This document shows, piece after piece, positions 53,384-60,671 of a stretch of 64,000 nucleotides of DNA. This DNA comes from DASWTL01 sp966250385. GTDB taxonomy: Bacteria; Bacteroidota; Bacteroidia; Sphingobacteriales; Sphingobacteriaceae. The stretch spans positions 18,163 to 82,162 of the forward strand of contig CBINHC010000014.1 of NCBI GenBank assembly GCA_966250385.1, written 5' to 3'. A program made the position numbers and the translations under genes. Below the pieces are notes generated by a model, which saw only the letters and a program-made list of their open reading frames with translations, was not told the DNA's origin and made no database searches. Each line of letters begins with the position of its first letter. Positions within the stretch are counted from its first letter, which is position 1.

Positions 53384-54328
53384 TTATTTCTTCAGGTTGT
53401 GCAGCATGTCTGCGGTCATAGCTGCAAGATCATACTGCGGTTTCCAATTCCAGTCGGCGCGTGCCTGGCTGTCATCGATGGACTGCGGCCAGCTGTTGGC
53501 GATTGCCTGCCGCGGGTCATTTTCCAGGTATCCCAGCGTAAATTCCGGGATGTGCTTCCGGATCTCGGCCGCCAGGTCTTCCGGGTTAAAGCTGACTCCC
53601 GAAAAGTTATAGCTAGACCGGATTGTCAGGCGGTCTGCCGGAGCATCCATCAGTTCGATGGTTCCCCGGATAGCGTCCTCCATATACATCATCGGCAGTT
53701 CCGTTTCTGCGGAAAGGAATGACTGATAGGCTCCCTTGATCAGCGCGTCATGAAAAATATGGATAGCGTAATCCGTGGTTCCTCCTCCCGGCGCAGCTTT
53801 CCAGCTGATCAGTCCGGGATACCGGATACTCCGCACATCAAGACCGTATTTCTGGAAGTAGTACTCACACCACCTTTCACCGGCTAGTTTACTAATGCCG
53901 TAAACGGTGTTCGGGTCCATGGTGCAGAACTGCGGAGTATGTTGTTTCGGTGAATTTGGTCCGAAGGCTGCGATCGAACTGGGCCAGTATACCTTGTGGC
54001 TTTTATATTCAAGGGCCAGGTCCAGGATGTTCAGGAGGCCGTTCATATTCAGGTCCCAAGCCAGGTTAGGATTCTGCTCCCCTGTTGCCGAAAGCAATGC
54101 GGCGAGCAAATAGACCTGTGTTGGCTTGTATTTTTTGAACAGGGCCTTCAGAACGTGCTTGTCCAGGACGTTTGCAAATTCGAAGGGACCGGCCTCCTTG
54201 ATATCGTAATCGGGGCGGCGGATATCACAGGCGATAACCCGGCTTTCGCCGTGAATCTTCCGTAACTCGGTTACTAACTCAGTTCCAATCTGGCCGTTAG
54301 AACCGATGACCAGGATAGTTTCTTGCAT
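53384..54328 (-). CDS. L-threonine 3-dehydrogenase, SDR type
   Basis: NAD-dependent enzyme of the extended short-chain dehydrogenase family that oxidises threonine to 2-amino-3-ketobutyrate, the substrate of Kbl. The 314-residue protein has the Rossmann glycine motif GSNGQIG at 9-15 and catalytic Y143 and K147 in TVYGISK, with the TDH-type phrases WPSSIAAFGPNSPK near 116 and RYPGLISWKAAPGGGTTDYA near 168. It differs from the zinc-dependent E. coli enzyme. kbl lies far away at 28764-29954 and gcvP at 8410-11286. UDP-glucose 4-epimerase is the main alternative and is less likely because of the PGGGTTDYA motif. Confidence 0.9.
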   Translation of the reverse strand: MQETILVIGSNGQIGTELVTELRKIHGESRVIACDIRRPDYDIKEAGPFEFANVLDKHVLKALFKKYKPTQVYLLAALLSATGEQNPNLAWDLNMNGLLNILDLALEYKSHKVYWPSSIAAFGPNSPKQHTPQFCTMDPNTVYGISKLAGERWCEYYFQKYGLDVRSIRYPGLISWKAAPGGGTTDYAIHIFHDALIKGAYQSFLSAETELPMMYMEDAIRGTIELMDAPADRLTIRSSYNFSGVSFNPEDLAAEIRKHIPEFTLGYLENDPRQAIANSWPQSIDDSQARADWNWKPQYDLAAMTADMLHNLKK

Positions 54329-54343
54329 TAAAATTGGTTTTGA

Positions 54344-54351
54344 GCAAAGGT
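54344..54351 (-). promoter_or_regulatory. Promoter -7 element of the threonine dehydrogenase gene
   Basis: Minus-strand TACCTTTG, identical to those of gcvP and yceI, 16 bases before the ATG at 54328. Confidence 0.5.
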
Positions 54352-54440
54352 AAAAAAGTTTGGGACATCGGGCCTTATAGAATCAGGCGATACTGCCCGC
54401 GGCAATAGAGCTTTACCACGTTATATTCTTTCGCACTTCC

Positions 54441-54479
54441 CAGGAAAAATCACCGGGAATCCCGATATTCATTTTCCTG
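54441..54479. other. Structured inverted repeat in a divergent intergenic region
   Basis: CAGGAAAA (54441-54448) pairs with TTTTCCTG (54472-54479), and inside it CGGG/CCCG forms a second stem around AAT. No T-run and no gene end lie next to it, so it is not a terminator. It could be part of the leader of the gene starting at 54539, or a small RNA. Confidence 0.45.
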
Positions 54480-54538
54480 AGATGGTGAATTCCGAACCGG
54501 AGAACTGATTTGCACGGGGGGTTGTTAACAGAAAAGTT

Positions 54539-55282
54539 ATGAACATTAGCCTTAAGATTTTCGCGTACAGGACCTTCCTGATCCTTTGCCTCGTTTCGGT
54601 ATTTTATACCCTTTATGCACGTTCCCCGGATCCGCTGCGGGGAGCGTGGAACTCAGCATCCGGAAATATCAGGGAAGTATTGCTGTTCCAGGATGGCTAT
54701 TTCACCCATAGCCGGTTTGACATCTCAGGTAAGATATTTTTAATGAGCCGTGGGGGACCTTACACCATGGATGAAGACAAGCTCTCTGTTGTGTATGAAT
54801 TCGATTCAGCCCAGCCTGAAGAAACGGGAAGTCGGCATGTATACGCCATTTCGGTGGTTGGCGACAAGCTGGACATCAATTTGGGAAGTCGGTCGCAGCG
54901 CTGGACCCGGGGAGATGACTCCTCGGCGCCCCTGGCAGGGGTATGGAAGATTAGTGAACGCGCGCAGAACGGAGAATTGGTTCAGATACATCAGCAGGGA
55001 ACAAGGAAGACCCTCAAGATCCTGACCGGTACACGATTTCAGTGGTTCGCGATCGACCCGGGTACCAGATTATTTGCAGGCACCGGGGGCGGGACCTACA
55101 CGTTCGCCGATGGCAAATACACCGAGAATATTGAGTTCTTTTCCAGGGACAGCAGCCGGGTCGGCACCCGTCTGATCTTTGATGGGAAGCTGCAGGACGG
55201 TAAATGGCACCACAGCGGAACCGGCTCCCGGGGGGACCCCATCTATGAGGTCTGGCGCAAGGCGTATCCGTCGGAACGTTAA
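54539..55282 (+). CDS. Secreted or membrane-anchored protein with two lipocalin-like repeats
   Basis: A 247-residue exported protein with an N-terminal hydrophobic segment (about 6-26, FAYRTFLILCLVSVFYTLYA). The rest is two similar halves, each opening with a tryptophan motif: LRGAWNSASGNIREVLLFQD near residue 33 and LAGVWKISERAQNGELVQIH near 131, followed by strands ending GGPYTMDEDKL and GGGTYTFADGKY. Lipocalin-like small-ligand binding is the most likely theme. I do not know a named family for it. It is preceded by a structured inverted repeat and followed by a DUF1206 remnant. Confidence 0.75.
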   Translation: MNISLKIFAYRTFLILCLVSVFYTLYARSPDPLRGAWNSASGNIREVLLFQDGYFTHSRFDISGKIFLMSRGGPYTMDEDKLSVVYEFDSAQPEETGSRHVYAISVVGDKLDINLGSRSQRWTRGDDSSAPLAGVWKISERAQNGELVQIHQQGTRKTLKILTGTRFQWFAIDPGTRLFAGTGGGTYTFADGKYTENIEFFSRDSSRVGTRLIFDGKLQDGKWHHSGTGSRGDPIYEVWRKAYPSER

Positions 55283-55308
55283 TATGCCGGGATCTCCGAA
55301 AAAACCGT

Positions 55309-55586
55309 ATGCAAGTGACCCGGGCCGGCAACGCCGGTTACGAACACCTCCTGCTGGCAGCCGGCAAGCTTGGATACGTTGCCAGGTCCATCGTGTGGTT
55401 GCTTATCGCCTGGCTTTTCGTCAAAGCCGCCCTCCACACGAATTCTGCAGAAGCGGGAGATACCGGAAAACCATTTGCGTTCTTGCAGACGCTGCGTATG
55501 GTGTCTATCTCACTGCAGCGGTCGGTGCAGGTCTCATCTGCTACGGTATTTTCAATTTCGTCAGGGCGAAGTACAAAAGCCTGTAG
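55309..55586 (+). pseudogene. DUF1206 membrane protein remnant with a single-base deletion
   Basis: The frame from ATG 55309 encodes the start of a DUF1206 repeat (AGKLGYVARSIVWLLIAWLF) and breaks near 55495 in CTGCGTATGG. Adding one C there gives CTG CCG TAT GGT, and the second frame then continues as YGVYLTAAVGAGLICYGIF to the stop at 55586. The repaired product of about 93 residues equals the last of the three repeats of a normal DUF1206 protein, so the gene is also short at its start. Decay is most likely, but an assembly or sequencing error at the single base cannot be excluded. Confidence 0.72.
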
Positions 55587-55765
55587 GGTAGTGAACCAGA
55601 GATCTGCAGCTGGTCTCTGCTCTGGTACGGGTACCGCCGGATCAGCGAGCCCTTTACCGTCATCCGAACGTTGAGAAACGTGGTTTTTTGGTGAGCAAAC
55701 CCCTAAAATGAATAAACATTCGTCATATTTGCGCTGAAAAATAAACATATACAAATAACTAAAAA

Positions 55766-56761
55766 ATGAAGGTCGCAGTTGTTGGCGCCACCGGCCTGGT
55801 AGGCTCGGTCATGTTAAAAGTTTTAGCAGAGCGCAATTTTCCTGTTAGTGAGTTGATCCCGGTTGCATCGGCAAAAAGCGCCGGTAAGGAAATCGAGTTC
55901 AAGGGAAAGAAGTACAAGGTTGTGACTGTGGAGGACGCTATCGGCATGAAGCCGGATGTTGCGTTATTTTCCGCAGGGGGAAGTACCTCGCTGGAGCAGG
56001 CTCCCCGTTTTGCGGAGGCGGGCACAACTGTAATTGATAACTCGTCGGCATGGCGTATGGACCCTTCCAAGAAGCTCGTGGTTCCGGAAGTAAATGCAGA
56101 TGTTCTGACACCAGAGGATAAGATCATCGCCAATCCGAATTGCTCTACCATCCAGATGGTGGTGGTATTGAAGCCGCTGCACGAGAAATATAAGATCAAA
56201 CGGGTGGTAGTTTCTACCTACCAGTCGGTGACCGGTACCGGCGTGAAAGCTGTTGACCAGTTAATGAATGAAAGGCAGGGAATCACTGATGGCCCGATGG
56301 CCTATGCTTACCCGATCGATCTCAACGTCATTCCCCAGATCGACGTTTTCCAGGATAACGGATATACAAAGGAAGAAATGAAAATGATCCTCGAGACCCG
56401 GAAGATAATGGGAGATGAGGATATCCGGGTGACGGCCACTACCGTGCGCATTCCGGTGATGGGCGGGCACTCGGAAGCCGTAAATATTGAGTTTGAGAAC
56501 GATTTCGATGTCGCCGAGGTTCGCGCCCTGCTAGGGCAGCAGAACGGGGTGATCGTGGTTGACGATCCTGCCAATCTCAAATATCCAATGCCTAAGGATG
56601 CCCATGAAAAGGATGAGGTCCTGGTTGGCCGTATCCGCAGGGACGAGTCTCAGCCCAGATCGCTGAACCTCTGGATTGTTGCCGATAATCTTCGGAAAGG
56701 CGCGGCGACCAATGCGGTCCAGATCGCGGAATACCTGTTGGACAAAAAGTTACTCGGTTAA
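55766..56761 (+). CDS. asd: Aspartate-semialdehyde dehydrogenase
   Basis: Reduces aspartyl-phosphate to aspartate semialdehyde, feeding lysine, threonine, methionine and diaminopimelate synthesis. The 331-residue protein starts with the Rossmann motif VGATGLVGS, has the catalytic cysteine C126 in NPNCSTIQ, and carries the family blocks STYQSVTGTG near 155 and MGGHSEAVN near 235. It is transcribed alone and ends with a terminator hairpin; the product would serve both the cell wall (dacB next door uses its peptidoglycan) and threonine made in this cell. Confidence 0.96.
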   Translation: MKVAVVGATGLVGSVMLKVLAERNFPVSELIPVASAKSAGKEIEFKGKKYKVVTVEDAIGMKPDVALFSAGGSTSLEQAPRFAEAGTTVIDNSSAWRMDPSKKLVVPEVNADVLTPEDKIIANPNCSTIQMVVVLKPLHEKYKIKRVVVSTYQSVTGTGVKAVDQLMNERQGITDGPMAYAYPIDLNVIPQIDVFQDNGYTKEEMKMILETRKIMGDEDIRVTATTVRIPVMGGHSEAVNIEFENDFDVAEVRALLGQQNGVIVVDDPANLKYPMPKDAHEKDEVLVGRIRRDESQPRSLNLWIVADNLRKGAATNAVQIAEYLLDKKLLG

Positions 56762-56779
56762 GTTTCGCCGTGAACAGAG

Positions 56780-56806
56780 AAGGGACTCTGATGGTCCCTT
56801 TTTTTA
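56780..56806 (+). terminator. asd terminator
   Basis: AAGGGAC (56780-56786) pairs with GTCCCTT (56794-56800) and continues into T6. It lies 18 bases after the asd stop. Confidence 0.85.
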
Positions 56807-56829
56807 TGCCCGATTTTTTATTTTTGGCT

Positions 56830-58242
56830 ATGAACCTTCGATTATCACTCCTTTTTTTATTCGTCTCGCTCAATTCATTCGGCCAGGTGCTAGGAGACCG
56901 CATCGCCAAAGCGTTTGCGGCCTTTGAATCCGATCCACAGTTACAGTACGGGATCAGTTCACTGACAGTCCTTGATGCGACGACCGGCCAGGTTGTATTC
57001 CAGAAAAACGAGCATACAGGGCTGGCGTCTGCCTCTACACTAAAGACCGTGACCGCCGCAACCGCCTATTACCTGCTCGGCCCCGACTTTAAGTGGGAAA
57101 CGAAACTATCCTACACCGGACACATCGAGAACGGCATTCTGAAGGGTGACCTTTATGTTAACGGGGGGGGGGATCCTACTTTCGGAAGCTGGAGATTTCC
57201 CGGCACCAAAAGGGAAGTCATCCTCAGTAACTGGATTTCGGCCATTCGCCAGGCTGGTATTAGGCAGATTCAGGGACGGGTCATCGCTGACGACAGCCTG
57301 TTCGGGACGCAAACGCTGCCCGTCGGATGGACCTGGCAGGATATGGGCAACTATTACGGTGCCGGGCCGAATTCACTCACCTGGCATGAGAACCAGTTTG
57401 AGCTCAGTTTTAAAGCGGGGAGCCGGGTCGGAGCTCCGGCAGATATCATCAGGGTCAGCCCTGTCCTGCGGGACGTTACCCTGGTGAATGAGGTGACGAC
57501 CGGAAAGCCGGGGACGGGGGATAATGTGTACATATACTCAGCTCCCTACTCTGGCGTCATATATGTCCGGGGAACCTATGCGATTGACCTCAAAAAGGTG
57601 ATCAGCGGCTCAGTGCCTGACCCGGCATTCCAGCTCGCTGCTGAGCTCGCCGATACCCTCGCCGAGGCGGGTGTGGCGGTAAAAGGAAGTTTTACCACGC
57701 TGCGGAAGCTTGCGATGGTTGGGGGGATACCGGGGGCGGAACGGTCAACCGTTCTGGCAACGCACGTGTCGCCGGATTTCTCGGCGGTCAACTACTGGTT
57801 CAATCAGAAAAGCATCAACCTGTACGGAGAGCACATCCTGAGAACCTTGGCCTGGAAAAAATCCGGTAAGCCAGAGACCGCCGAAGGCGTGAAAGTTCTC
57901 CAGAATTTCTGGTCAGAAAAATGCGGCATTGATGCAGGTGCGATCAATATCATGGACGGGAGCGGTCTGTCGCCCGGGAACCGGATCACCACATTCGCTA
58001 TGGCCAAGGTCCTTCAAACAATCAGGTCTGAACCTTGGTTTGGCAGTTTTTATGAGGGTCTGCCGGTTTATAATGCCATGAAAATGAAAAGTGGAACGAT
58101 CAATGACGTCCTTGCGTATACCGGCTATCAGACATCCGTGTCTGGTGAATCGCTGGTGTTCTCTTTCCTCGTCAATAATTACAACGGAAGTGCCTCCGCC
58201 GTCAGGCAGAAAATGTTCAAAGTTCTTGACGTGCTGAAGTAG
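56830..58242 (+). CDS. dacB: D-alanyl-D-alanine carboxypeptidase/endopeptidase, PBP4 (S13) family
   Basis: Penicillin-binding protein that trims or cuts peptidoglycan cross-links. The 470-residue protein (start ATG 56830, signal peptide ending NSFGQ) has the S13 motifs: SxxK as S69-T-L-K72 in SASTLKTVTA, SIN in KSINLYGE near 340, and the KTG-type KSGT near 420, with the long domain insert of the family between the first two. NGGGDPTFGSWR near 111 is a conserved family phrase; its DNA contains a run of ten G. It may be co-transcribed weakly with asd, but a terminator separates them. Confidence 0.93.
   Translation: MNLRLSLLFLFVSLNSFGQVLGDRIAKAFAAFESDPQLQYGISSLTVLDATTGQVVFQKNEHTGLASASTLKTVTAATAYYLLGPDFKWETKLSYTGHIENGILKGDLYVNGGGDPTFGSWRFPGTKREVILSNWISAIRQAGIRQIQGRVIADDSLFGTQTLPVGWTWQDMGNYYGAGPNSLTWHENQFELSFKAGSRVGAPADIIRVSPVLRDVTLVNEVTTGKPGTGDNVYIYSAPYSGVIYVRGTYAIDLKKVISGSVPDPAFQLAAELADTLAEAGVAVKGSFTTLRKLAMVGGIPGAERSTVLATHVSPDFSAVNYWFNQKSINLYGEHILRTLAWKKSGKPETAEGVKVLQNFWSEKCGIDAGAINIMDGSGLSPGNRITTFAMAKVLQTIRSEPWFGSFYEGLPVYNAMKMKSGTINDVLAYTGYQTSVSGESLVFSFLVNNYNGSASAVRQKMFKVLDVLK
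57163..57172 (+). repeat. Run of ten G within dacB
   Basis: G10 encodes the glycines of NGGGDP in dacB. The frame is intact with ten bases, matching the family motif. Such a run is prone to slippage, so it may be a phase-variable switch or simply a place where sequencing errors occur. Confidence 0.85.
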
Positions 58243-58267
58243 TTCTTCGTGCAGAAGAGTTTCAAAC

Positions 58268-58300
58268 AAAAGGCGGTCCCGGGCTTCGTGGGCCGCCTTT
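58268..58300 (+). terminator. dacB terminator
   Basis: AAAAGGCGG pairs with CCGCCTTT across a GC-rich loop region. It lies 26 bases after the dacB stop, facing the end of a convergent gene. Confidence 0.65.
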
Positions 58301-58325
58301 CGTGTCTAACAGGTGTGTATCTAAA

Positions 58326-58676
58326 TTATAGTCCGTTATTACGCTGAAAGGTTGTGAGGAGCTTCTTTTTGAAGATCATCCAGGTGCCTGCACCAATCAA
58401 CATAGACGGCCAAACAATTGAAAAATCGAGGTTGAGCCAGTAGTTGTCTACCAGGAATACCAGGCCGATAAATAACATAAAGTATGCACCGGGTCTGGTG
58501 AAATTATGCTTAGCCCCGGATATCAGCCCGATGGTAATCAGCAGCATGGGCCAGCTTAAGATCCAGTGCGGCAAGTCTGCACCAAGCTGATCCGCCAGTA
58601 AGAAAGTTCCTGCGATGATTAATATGGATCCTGTCATTGCCTTGCTAGACTGAGATGGGTGTTTTATGATGTTCAT
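58326..58676 (-). CDS. LiaI/LiaF-like transmembrane protein
   Basis: A 116-residue inner-membrane protein with four hydrophobic segments (MTGSILIIAGTFLLADQLG, WPMLLITIGLISG, YFMLFIGLVFLVDNYW and VWPSMLIGAGTWMIF). The helix-helix pattern resembles the LiaI/LiaF transmembrane family (also annotated DUF5668) that often accompanies cell-envelope stress genes. The ATG at 58676 gives MNIIKHPSQSS; the longer upstream frame has no family-like features. It sits divergently from a DoxX gene. Function is not established. Confidence 0.75.
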   Translation of the reverse strand: MNIIKHPSQSSKAMTGSILIIAGTFLLADQLGADLPHWILSWPMLLITIGLISGAKHNFTRPGAYFMLFIGLVFLVDNYWLNLDFSIVWPSMLIGAGTWMIFKKKLLTTFQRNNGL

Positions 58677-58711
58677 AACCTTGTGATTTATGATATAAAG
58701 ATACTCCGGCT

Positions 58712-58873
58712 TCACATGGCCTTGAACAGGAATCTGGCTTGTTGGGCGTAAAAGGCGGTAAATCTCCGGAAAAGTTCGGTGAAAGCTGCGTCCGTGTCGG
58801 ATGCGCCGGTGAACGTGCCCAAAATGTAATCCTTCCAAACAGAAGAAAAGCACTCTTGTTCATTAATATACAT
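58712..58873 (-). CDS. Possible 53-residue small protein
   Basis: A short frame, ATG 58873, whose composition looks protein-like (FTGASDTDAAFTELFRRFTA and a C-terminal YAQQARFLFKAM). It lies 35 bases upstream of the LiaF-like gene on the same strand. There is no family match or ribosome binding site. It may be an independent small protein or a chance frame. Confidence 0.3.
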   Translation of the reverse strand: MYINEQECFSSVWKDYILGTFTGASDTDAAFTELFRRFTAFYAQQARFLFKAM

Positions 58874-58881
58874 ATAGTGTG

Positions 58882-58888
58882 AAGGAGG
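58882..58888 (+). promoter_or_regulatory. Consensus Shine-Dalgarno site before the DoxX gene
   Basis: AAGGAGG lies six bases before the ATG at 58895. This is the full consensus and is unusual in a genome whose genes otherwise show no such site. Confidence 0.75.
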
Positions 58889-58894
58889 TTTATA

Positions 58895-59344
58895 ATGAAT
58901 GTAGTTCAACGAATAGAACACTGGGGAGATGTCCACCATGCCAAATGGCTGGACATGGTTCGCATTGTTCTTGGAATCTTGATCTTAAGTAAGGGTATTT
59001 CCTTTATAAGTGATACCGATGCACAAATGGACTGGCTGGTTCAGAACAGCAGATACCAGTTTTCAGGTTTGATGGCAATGGCTGTCATACATATTGTTGC
59101 CTTTGCCCACCTTGTCGGAGGATTTCTTATCATCATCGGCCTGGTGACCCGGTTTGCCTGCGTCGTTCAGATCCCCATTCTTCTGGGTGCGATATTTTTC
59201 GTCAATTTGACCCGCGGGTTTTCTCCCCTGAATTCCGAATTGTGGCTTTCGATCATTGTATTGACGCTGCTGATCCTGTTCTGGATTGTTGGCTCCGGGC
59301 CCTATTCGGTGGATCACTGGATGAAGACACATCGCGGAAAGTAG
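58895..59344 (+). CDS. DoxX family membrane protein
   Basis: A 149-residue protein with four transmembrane helices at about 22-42, 57-80, 88-103 and 111-140. The arrangement, and phrases such as LDMVRIVLGILILSKGISF and AFAHLVGGFLIIIGLVTRF, are typical of the DoxX family. The family is linked to quinone or thiosulfate metabolism in a few archaea; the role here is open. It is read by an unusually strong ribosome binding site and ends in a terminator hairpin. Confidence 0.85.
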   Translation: MNVVQRIEHWGDVHHAKWLDMVRIVLGILILSKGISFISDTDAQMDWLVQNSRYQFSGLMAMAVIHIVAFAHLVGGFLIIIGLVTRFACVVQIPILLGAIFFVNLTRGFSPLNSELWLSIIVLTLLILFWIVGSGPYSVDHWMKTHRGK

Positions 59345-59352
59345 TTGTCCGG

Positions 59353-59388
59353 AAGCGGCTCAAAGGGTAGTAGCCGCTTTCTTTTTTC
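59353..59388 (+). terminator. Terminator of the DoxX gene
   Basis: AAGCGGCT (59353-59360) pairs with AGCCGCTT (59372-59379); the run CTTTTTTC follows. Confidence 0.8.
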
Positions 59389-59506
59389 ATGAACCGGCTG
59401 CAGTTTCGAAGCAGGGACCTGCCGTGCCATGTAGTTTCCATAACCGGTGTCGTCGTTCCGAAAAATCTTGTAATTTCAGCGGCCGGTCACCTCGTTACTG
59501 TTAAAC

Positions 59507-60598
59507 ATGATTCTACTTTACCTGATATTCATCTTCCTGGTTCTCCGTTTCACAGTAACTCTATTCAATTTTATCTCCAATCCAAAGCTGCCGGTTAGCG
59601 GCCGGCATTATACCGATCTGGTCTCCATTCTTATTCCGGTACGTAACGAATCTCAAACCATTCTCCAACTACTGGAGTCCCTTAGTAATCAGGATTACCT
59701 ACAATATGAGGTGCTGATCCTGGATGATTCTTCTACTGATACGACTTATCAGGTAGTGGAGGAGTTCTGCAGATCCCGTGAGAAGTTCTCAGTGATCAGG
59801 AGTACGCCTTTGCCGGATGGTTGGGTAGGGAAAAACTTTGCCTGTCACCAGCTTGCAGAGGCTGCCAGGGGACAGTATCTGATGTTTTTGGATGCCGGAT
59901 CAACGGTGCAAAACGGTCTGATCAATAATGCCATTCACCGGATGAAATACAGCCGGTTAAGTCTGCTGAGCTTGTTTCCCAACCAGGAAATGAAAACCTT
60001 TGGGGAACGGCTCGTCGTACCGCTGATGCATTATCTGTTGTTGAACCTCTTACCTCTCCGGCTGGTCCGGTTGTCTGGAAGCTCTTCCTTTGCGGCGGCC
60101 AGCGGCCAGTTTATGCTGTTTGAATCGGCTACTTACCGGGAGCATGAATGGCATTCCGCTGTCAGAGCAAGACCGGTTGAGGATGTCGAGATTATGCGTC
60201 TGGTAAAGGGATTGGGCTTTCATGGTGAGGCGCTCCTGGCGAACGGATTTATCACCTGCCGCAGCTACCGGAACCTGAGGGAGGCAGTTCAGGGATTCAG
60301 CAGGAAGATTTTGTCCGGTTTTGGGAATAACGTAGCCGCCATTCTGCTATATCTGTTCCTGGTGGTAATAGGGCCGCTTTCCGTTTCATTATATCTGGGA
60401 CCGGAGCTGCTGTTTTTTGGTATCGGCCTGATCGTCCTCATACGGATAATGATCTCCCTTGCGGCGGGTCAGAATCCATGGATCAATATTGTACTTCACC
60501 CGCTTCAAATGGTCTCGCTGGTGGTTGTTTCTGCAATCGCTATTCAGAATCATTTTACCCGATCCATCTCCTGGAAAGGGCGCAAAGTAACCATCTGA
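59507..60598 (+). CDS. Family 2 glycosyltransferase, CruC/CrtQ-like membrane enzyme
   Basis: A 363-residue inner-membrane glycosyltransferase. One N-terminal helix (1-18) is followed by a GT2 domain with VSILIPVRNESQTILQLLES, the first acidic pair in ILDDSSTD near residue 79, the nucleotide motif LDAGSTV where most relatives have DxD, and VEDVEIMRLVKGLGFHGEA near 225. Three or four C-terminal helices complete it. The nearest group I know comprises carotenoid or hopanoid glycosyltransferases; ispH, which makes the isoprenoid precursor, is the next gene. A lipid acceptor is therefore likely, but is an inference. Confidence 0.8.
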   Translation: MILLYLIFIFLVLRFTVTLFNFISNPKLPVSGRHYTDLVSILIPVRNESQTILQLLESLSNQDYLQYEVLILDDSSTDTTYQVVEEFCRSREKFSVIRSTPLPDGWVGKNFACHQLAEAARGQYLMFLDAGSTVQNGLINNAIHRMKYSRLSLLSLFPNQEMKTFGERLVVPLMHYLLLNLLPLRLVRLSGSSSFAAASGQFMLFESATYREHEWHSAVRARPVEDVEIMRLVKGLGFHGEALLANGFITCRSYRNLREAVQGFSRKILSGFGNNVAAILLYLFLVVIGPLSVSLYLGPELLFFGIGLIVLIRIMISLAAGQNPWINIVLHPLQMVSLVVVSAIAIQNHFTRSISWKGRKVTI

Positions 60599-60626
60599 AG
60601 GAATGTACTCTTAATAAGGGTATTAA

Positions 60627-60659
60627 TTTGGGGGATCTGATAAAAGGTTCGTAAATTTG
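60627..60659 (+). promoter_or_regulatory. ispH promoter
   Basis: TTTG at 60627-60630, a 21-base spacer, then TAAATTTG at 60652-60659. Both boxes match the Bacteroidota consensus. The start site would fall only a few bases before ATG 60672, ruling out the upstream TTG at 60657. Confidence 0.75.
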
Positions 60660-60671
60660 CCGGTACAGATT

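Noticed and set aside
55587..55765. tRNA-like fold in the gap between the DUF1206 remnant and asd
   Set aside because: Short stems such as CCAGAG/CTCTGG exist, but no cloverleaf, TPsiC loop or acceptor stem could be drawn.
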